Of a DNA stretch of 64,000 bases, positions 60,433-64,000 are shown in pieces. Numbering within the stretch: position 1 is the stretch's first letter; each line of letters begins with the position of its first letter. Source of the DNA: Cladorhizidae sp. MBARI D1340-BT2 (lineage: Eukaryota; Porifera; Demospongiae; Poecilosclerida; Cladorhizidae). The DNA lies in the NCBI GenBank assembly GCA_028752905.1, contig JAQNBH010000011.1:930001-994000 (forward strand), read 5' to 3'. The notes under the pieces are model-generated. The model had not been told where the DNA came from and ran no database searches. It saw only the letters and a list, made by a program, of their open reading frames with translations. The position numbers were made by a program, and so were the translations under genes.

Positions 60433-60856
60433 TACTGTGTGTGTGTGTGTTATGTGATTATATGTGTGTGTATGTGGTGGTGTGCATGCAGTTGCGTGTG
60501 TGTTGTGCAATGTGGTGGTGTGCCTGTTGCGGTGTACATACATGTGCATGTGATGGTGTGTGTGCATGTGACAGTGTGCATGTGATAGCATGCATGTCAA
60601 CATGGTGGTGTGCATGTGATAACGTATGCTGTGAAGGTATGCAGTATTCTCCCCCGGATCCTTGTGATCTCCCCCGGGTCCTTGTGAAGGGATAGGACAT
60701 GTCTTTGGTGGAGTGGGCTACTAATAAATCATCATGTGTTTTGTATCTAACATTCTTGATTGTATTTGGACTAGACCTAATACATTGTTGCATGTACAAA
60801 CATGAATCAGTAGAGCATGTGCAATGAGTAGTACACAATACCATTGAACACCCATC
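60433..60856. other. Intron block, GT-rich then unique
   Basis: Irregular GTGTGTATG-rich sequence to about 60640, then two copies of GATCTCCCCCGGGTCCTTGTG-like sequence (about 60646-60690), then unique sequence. No gene is seen. Confidence 0.5.
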
Positions 60857-61583
60857 CAGGGTTTTATCTAGGGGGGGGGGGGGGGAAGGGGGGGAATCTT
60901 CCCCCCCTTCAGATAGGCAGTAATGTAAAGAGTAATGTAATGTACTGGAGTGTCTAGTGTCCGTGAATTTTAATATAATAAAAAAATAGATAATAAACAT
61001 GGTCACACAATAAGTCTCCTAGTCTTTTTCTGCTTCCATATCTTAATTATTGCCTCAATGTCGTCATCTGATAGGGAGTCCGGCACTTCAATTGCTATTC
61101 GCATGCACTTGTCCAATGTACAGTCCTTCAGACGGTTTCTGAGATTTGTCTTAACAAGTGTAAGCATAGAAAAGCTTCTTTCAACTGTGGCTGTCGTTAG
61201 TGGGATAATTTGATAGATTTGAAGAAGTTTTACTGCATTAAGCACTGTGACTCACTGGCAAGTGCAGTAGATGTCATGTCCTGAGCATTGCTGCTTTTGG
61301 TATGATGAGCAGCTGGTGTCGAAGGTATGTTTTGTTCAGTGTGAGAAGTGGGCTGAAATATTAAAGGGAAATCGTGTGCTGCATCAAACATGGGTCAAGG
61401 CTCCTTTCAAGGCGTGGAAAGGCTACTGAAAAATTACGTGAGCATGAAAAGTCTCAGTCACCAAAATGCCATTACCATATATTGCCTCTAAAATTTATGC
61501 TAACACACTACAACATTGAGCTGATTTTGAGAACATGTATGTCGGTATTCCCCCCCTTCCAAAAAATCCTAGATAAAACCCTG
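60857..61583 (-). mobile_element. Decayed hAT element, 727 bp, with matching terminal inverted repeats
   Basis: The left end CAGGGTTTTATCTAGG (60857-60872) and right end CCTAGATAAAACCCTG (61568-61583) are perfect 16-bp inverted repeats, each followed inward by long G or C runs. Flanking 8-mers (CACCCATC and CGGCATCC) do not match, so the target duplication has decayed or the copy was rearranged. Inside, on the minus strand, only the C-terminal hAT dimerisation fragment remains. It is an internally deleted, non-autonomous copy in UBE3C intron 3, antisense to the host gene. Confidence 0.85.
61003..61245 (-). pseudogene. hAT transposase C-terminal dimerisation fragment
   Basis: An 80-codon frame containing IPLTTATVERSFSMLTLVK, then NLRNRL and LDKCMRIAIE. 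This is the canonical hAT dimerisation signature (LxTxxVERxFS...LxxxKxxxRxxL), of the ZMYM-like branch found in animals. The catalytic RNase-H-like core and zinc fingers are missing. The stop lies close to the left inverted repeat, as expected for the 3' end of a transposase gene. Confidence 0.88.
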
Positions 61584-61790
61584 CGGCATCCTATGTATGT
61601 ATACACTGAACATTCCCATAATATAGTGAATATGATTGAAATATTTCATGGAGAAGAAACTGCTGTGTTACTGTTTACAAAGAAGATTCTGGTAGAAATG
61701 GCCTCATCAGGGAGAGGAGGAATGAAGCTCATAAAGTGAGGGACTGAGCTGCAGTCTCGTAGGCTCTGCACCATCTCCTGCATGAAGCAC
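61584..61790. other. Intron sequence beside transposon fragments
   Basis: Unique. The minus strand about 61690-61790 reads open with ECFMQEMVQSLRDCSSVP-like residues and could be a further piece of the neighbouring transposase fossil. Not identified. Confidence 0.35.
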
Positions 61791-62198
61791 TCAGATGTCT
61801 AGTGTGCACTTCCACTTTGGTTTGGGTCTGTCAGGGAAGATGCTCCCAGTGACTTGCCTAGGCACAACGTTGGTTGTGTGTGCAATCTCTCTCTGAGCTA
61901 GGAATGCCACACACTTCAGAGTTCCTCCAAATGTCTTTTCTTGGGTGGATGAAGCAAGTCTTTGTTGTAGAGCCATTACAACTCCAGTGTCATGCTTGGA
62001 GGAGCCCAAGTCATCCTCAATCGTAACTGCTATGATGTGGCACTCACTTTCAGCATGCTTCACTAAGCTCTGGCTTGTTAGAGTCGCACAAGGTAAGTTG
62101 ATCCAGGTTGCTCGGCCGATGGTAATCTTCTTAGGCCTGCGATTATATTTTCGGCAGAGCGAACACACCTTACCTTGTCTACACCTTACCTTGTCCAC
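61791..62198 (-). pseudogene. hAT-related TTF-type zinc-finger transposase N-terminal fragment
   Basis: A 135-codon frame with CSLCRKYNRR, then GRATWINLPCATL, then SLVKHAESECH. This Cys-Cys-Cys-His arrangement is that of the TTF-type zinc finger of hAT transposases and ZNF862/C17orf113-like domesticated relatives. It is followed by LKCVAFLAQREIAHTTN, another conserved part of that family. After HTTN the sequence departs from the family and soon stops, and no catalytic core follows, so it is a truncated remnant. It lies antisense in UBE3C intron 3 and outside the inverted repeats of the 60857-61583 element, so it is probably a separate insertion. Confidence 0.8.
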
Positions 62199-62445
62199 AC
62201 CTTACCTTGTCCACCCTCCAACTCCAACATCCATGGAGAGTCCAGCTGATCAGCCCGCCTTCCTGCGCTTGTTCAAGCTGCTAGGAACACTTGTCTAGAC
62301 GTCCATGCTTTGGCTTGTCTGGCTCGCAGGACTCGTCTGGACATTGTCTGGCTCACGAGACTCGTCTGGACATTGTTTGGCTCATGAGACTTGTCTGGAC
62401 GTCCATGCTTTGGCTTGTCTGGCTCGTGAGACGAGAGCTACTATA
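62160..62445. repeat. Short tandem repeats (CACCTTACCTTGTC; about 33-45 bp GTCTGG repeat)
   Basis: Three copies of CACCTTACCTTGTCNA (about 62165-62213) overlap the start of the transposase fragment. About 62290-62445 has several copies of GCTTGTCTGGCTCGNNAGAC and CTCGTCTGGACATTGT. These are ordinary intronic minisatellites. Confidence 0.8.
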
Positions 62446-62579
62446 GAGTTGTATGTAGAACTGCTGCAAAGTTTTCACCAACCACACCCACAAAAAATTG
62501 TATCTCATCATCAAGATTTACAAAAATGAATAATAATAAAAACTCTTAAATGTAGCAGCTGCTACGCCTTTTATTTGTG

Positions 62580-62925
62580 TGGGCTAGCACCACAGCACAG
62601 CACCACAGCACAGCACTACAGCACAGCACCATGCTTACGCCTGGGGAGAACTCTGGGTGTAGTGAGGGCTAGGACCACAGCACAGCACCATGCTTACGCC
62701 TGGGGAGAACTCTGGGTGTAGTGAGGGCTAGGACCACAGCACAGCACCACAGCACAGCCTGGGGAGAACTCTGGGTGTAGTGAGGGCTAGGACCACAGCA
62801 CAGCACCACAGCACCACAGCACAGCCTGGGGAGAACTCTGGGTGTAGTGAGGGCTAGGACCACAGCACAGCACCACAGCACAGCACCATGCTTATGCCTG
62901 GGGAGAACTCTGGGTGTACATGTAC
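62580..62925. repeat. Compound minisatellite, about 65-85 bp unit with CAGCACCA core
   Basis: Five units carry CCTGGGGAGAACTCTGGGTG and AGTGAGGGCTAGGACCACAG. They differ in the number of CAGCACAGCACCA steps and in an optional CATGCTTACG piece, giving a nested repeat. It lies in UBE3C intron 3. Bases 62926-63079 are GT-rich up to the exon 4 acceptor. Confidence 0.92.
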
Positions 62926-63079
62926 ATATGATGGTGAGGTGTGCATGTGATGATGTGTGTGTGGTGTGTGTGTGCATGTGACTGTGTGTTGATGTGACGA
63001 TGTGTGGTGTGTGTGTGTGTGCATGTAATGGTGTGTGTGTGTGATGAAGAGAAGGGCTGTTGTCCGTGTCATATTGCAG

Positions 63080-63202
63080 TACATCCAGTTGCGCTGCAAG
63101 TTCGACCAGCTGTGCTTGTTGCGAGCTGATGTCAATGACGTGTTGTTCTTGTCTCGAATCTTCTCAGTCTTCTATAACAAAGATAAGGACCAAGGGAGAT
63201 TG
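63080..63202 (+). CDS. UBE3C: UBE3C exon 4
   Basis: 41 codons, phase 0 to 0, between acceptor TGTCATATTGCAG and donor GTAAGG. It begins YIQLRCKFDQLCLLRA and ends FYNKDKDQGRL. It continues directly from the IQ motif as in vertebrate UBE3C, where the same place reads a YxIQxxxFDxC helix and, after a short loop, a helix ending FYKQNEDSKRL-like. The loop between the two helices is about nine residues shorter here. Confidence 0.9.
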
Positions 63203-63238
63203 GTAAGGTTGACTCACCTATCTGATCTCCACCCTCAT

Positions 63239-64000
63239 CTCTTTCCTTCCTTCCTTCCTTCCTTCCTTCCTTCCTTCCTTCCTTCCTTCCTTCCTTCCTT
63301 CCTTCCTTCCTTCCTTCCTTCCTTCCTTCCTTCCTTCCTTCCTTCCTTCCTTCCTTCCTTCCTTCCTTCCTTCCTTCCTTCCTTCCTTCCTTCCTTCCTT
63401 CCTTCCTTCCTTCCTTCCTTCCTTCCTTCCTTCCTTCCTTCCTTCCTTCCTTCCTTCCTTCCTTCCTTCCTTCCTTCCTTCCTTCCTTCCTTCCTTCCTT
63501 CCTTCCTTCCTTCCTTCCTTCCTTCCTTCCTTCCTTCCTTCCTTCCTTCCTTCTTCCCTTCCTCCTTCCCTCCTTCCTTCCTTCCTTCCTTGCTTCCTTC
63601 CTTCCTTCCTTCCTTCCTTCCTTCCTTCCTTCCTTCCTTCCCTACCTCCTTCCCTCCTTCCTTCCTTCCTTGCTTGCTTGCTTCCTTCCTTCCTTCCCTC
63701 CTTCCTTCCCTCCCTCCTTCCTTCCCTCCCTCCTTCCTTCCTTCCCTCCTTCCTTCCTTCCTTCCTTGCTTACTTCCTTCCTTCCCTCCCTCCCTCCCTC
63801 CTTCCTTCCTTCCCTCCCTCCCTCCTTCCTTCCTTCCTTCCCTCCTTCCTTCCCTCCCTCCTTCCTTCCTTCCCTCCTTCCTTCCTTCCTTCCTTCCGTT
63901 CCTTCCCTCCTTCCCTCCCTCCCTCCCTCCCTCCCTCCCTCCCTCCCTCCCTCCCTCCCTCCCTCCCTCCCTCCCTCCCTCCCTCCCTCCCTCCCTCCCT
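63239..64000 (+). repeat. CCTT then CCCT polypyrimidine microsatellite, runs off the window
   Basis: Pure (CCTT)n from about 63240 to 63552 (some 78 copies), then a mixed CCTT/CCCT/GCTT zone, then pure (CCCT)n from about 63911 to the edge. Starts 36 bp after the exon 4 donor. The purine strand has GGGA runs able to form G-quadruplexes and the whole tract can form triplex DNA. The true length is uncertain because such tracts assemble poorly. Confidence 0.97.

Larger units (their letters stand above)
34699..63202 (+). other. UBE3C: Gene span: UBE3C, HECT-type E3 ubiquitin ligase, N-terminal four exons
   Basis: Exons 34699-34770, 53687-53740, 59622-59696 and 63080-63202 all splice in phase 0 and give 108 residues. 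These align without gaps to the start of animal UBE3C: the FDG-RP-VSL-GAS N-terminal motif, a charged R/E-rich helix, an IQ motif, then a helix ending LSRIFSVFYNKDKD. UBE3C (Hul5 in yeast) adds ubiquitin chains to proteasome-bound substrates and improves proteasome processivity. The catalytic HECT domain and most of the roughly 1,080 residues lie beyond the window. Introns 1-3 are 18,916, 5,881 and 3,383 bp, dominated by arrays. Intron 4 is cut by the window end. Confidence 0.9.

Noticed and set aside
53687..63202. UBE3B as identity of the HECT ligase
   Set aside because: The FDG/RP/VSL/GAS N-terminus and the gapless spacing from exon 2 helix to IQ motif fit UBE3C. UBE3B begins differently.

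Overview
The window is animal nuclear DNA, almost certainly from an invertebrate. It has spliced genes with short exons and GT-AG introns, a head-to-head pair of conserved eukaryotic housekeeping genes, hAT-family DNA transposons, and an extreme load of tandem repeats. By my tally about four-fifths of the 64 kb (roughly 51 kb) is minisatellite or microsatellite. A sponge or another early-branching marine animal fits the style, but nothing here proves the phylum. No operon, CRISPR array or prokaryotic gene is present.

Region 1 (464-15851, minus strand): five exons of one gene. All four internal splice phases match, giving about 296 continuous residues of an N-glycosylated, probably extracellular protein that I do not recognise. 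Its four introns are filled with 29-, 35-, 56-, 45-, 35-, 24-, 55- and 51-bp arrays. The gene is open at both ends.

Region 2 (15866-33116): a polypurine block, a 20-bp array, then two giant arrays of 23 bp (6.6 kb) and 32 bp (9.0 kb). The two meet at a 100-N assembly gap (23279-23378). A 283-bp segment bounded by perfect 19-bp inverted repeats follows. Its right arm has been amplified into a 53-bp array.

Region 3 (33414-34770): the gene pair. EXOSC3/Rrp40 (RNA exosome cap subunit; three exons, minus strand) and UBE3C (HECT ubiquitin ligase; plus strand) start 112 bp apart, which suggests a shared bidirectional promoter. The EXOSC3 KH-domain exons are not visible and may lie in or beyond the gap and arrays.

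Region 4 (34699-64000): the N-terminal part of UBE3C, four short exons of 72, 54, 75 and 123 nt. They are separated by introns of 18.9, 5.9 and 3.4 kb made mainly of arrays of 38, 62, 54, 46/47, 30, 70, about 60, 53, 60, 46 and 22 bp. Intron 1 carries a 714-bp non-autonomous hAT element with a perfect 8-bp target duplication. Intron 3 holds a decayed hAT copy and a TTF-type zinc-finger transposase fragment. The window ends in a CCTT/CCCT tract in intron 4.

Three points deserve most attention. The end of one exon, with its donor site, has been amplified in tandem. Arrays sit close against splice acceptors. Several array units carry splice-site-like motifs in the sense orientation. Nearly all long open frames in the window are artefacts of repeat units whose length is a multiple of three.
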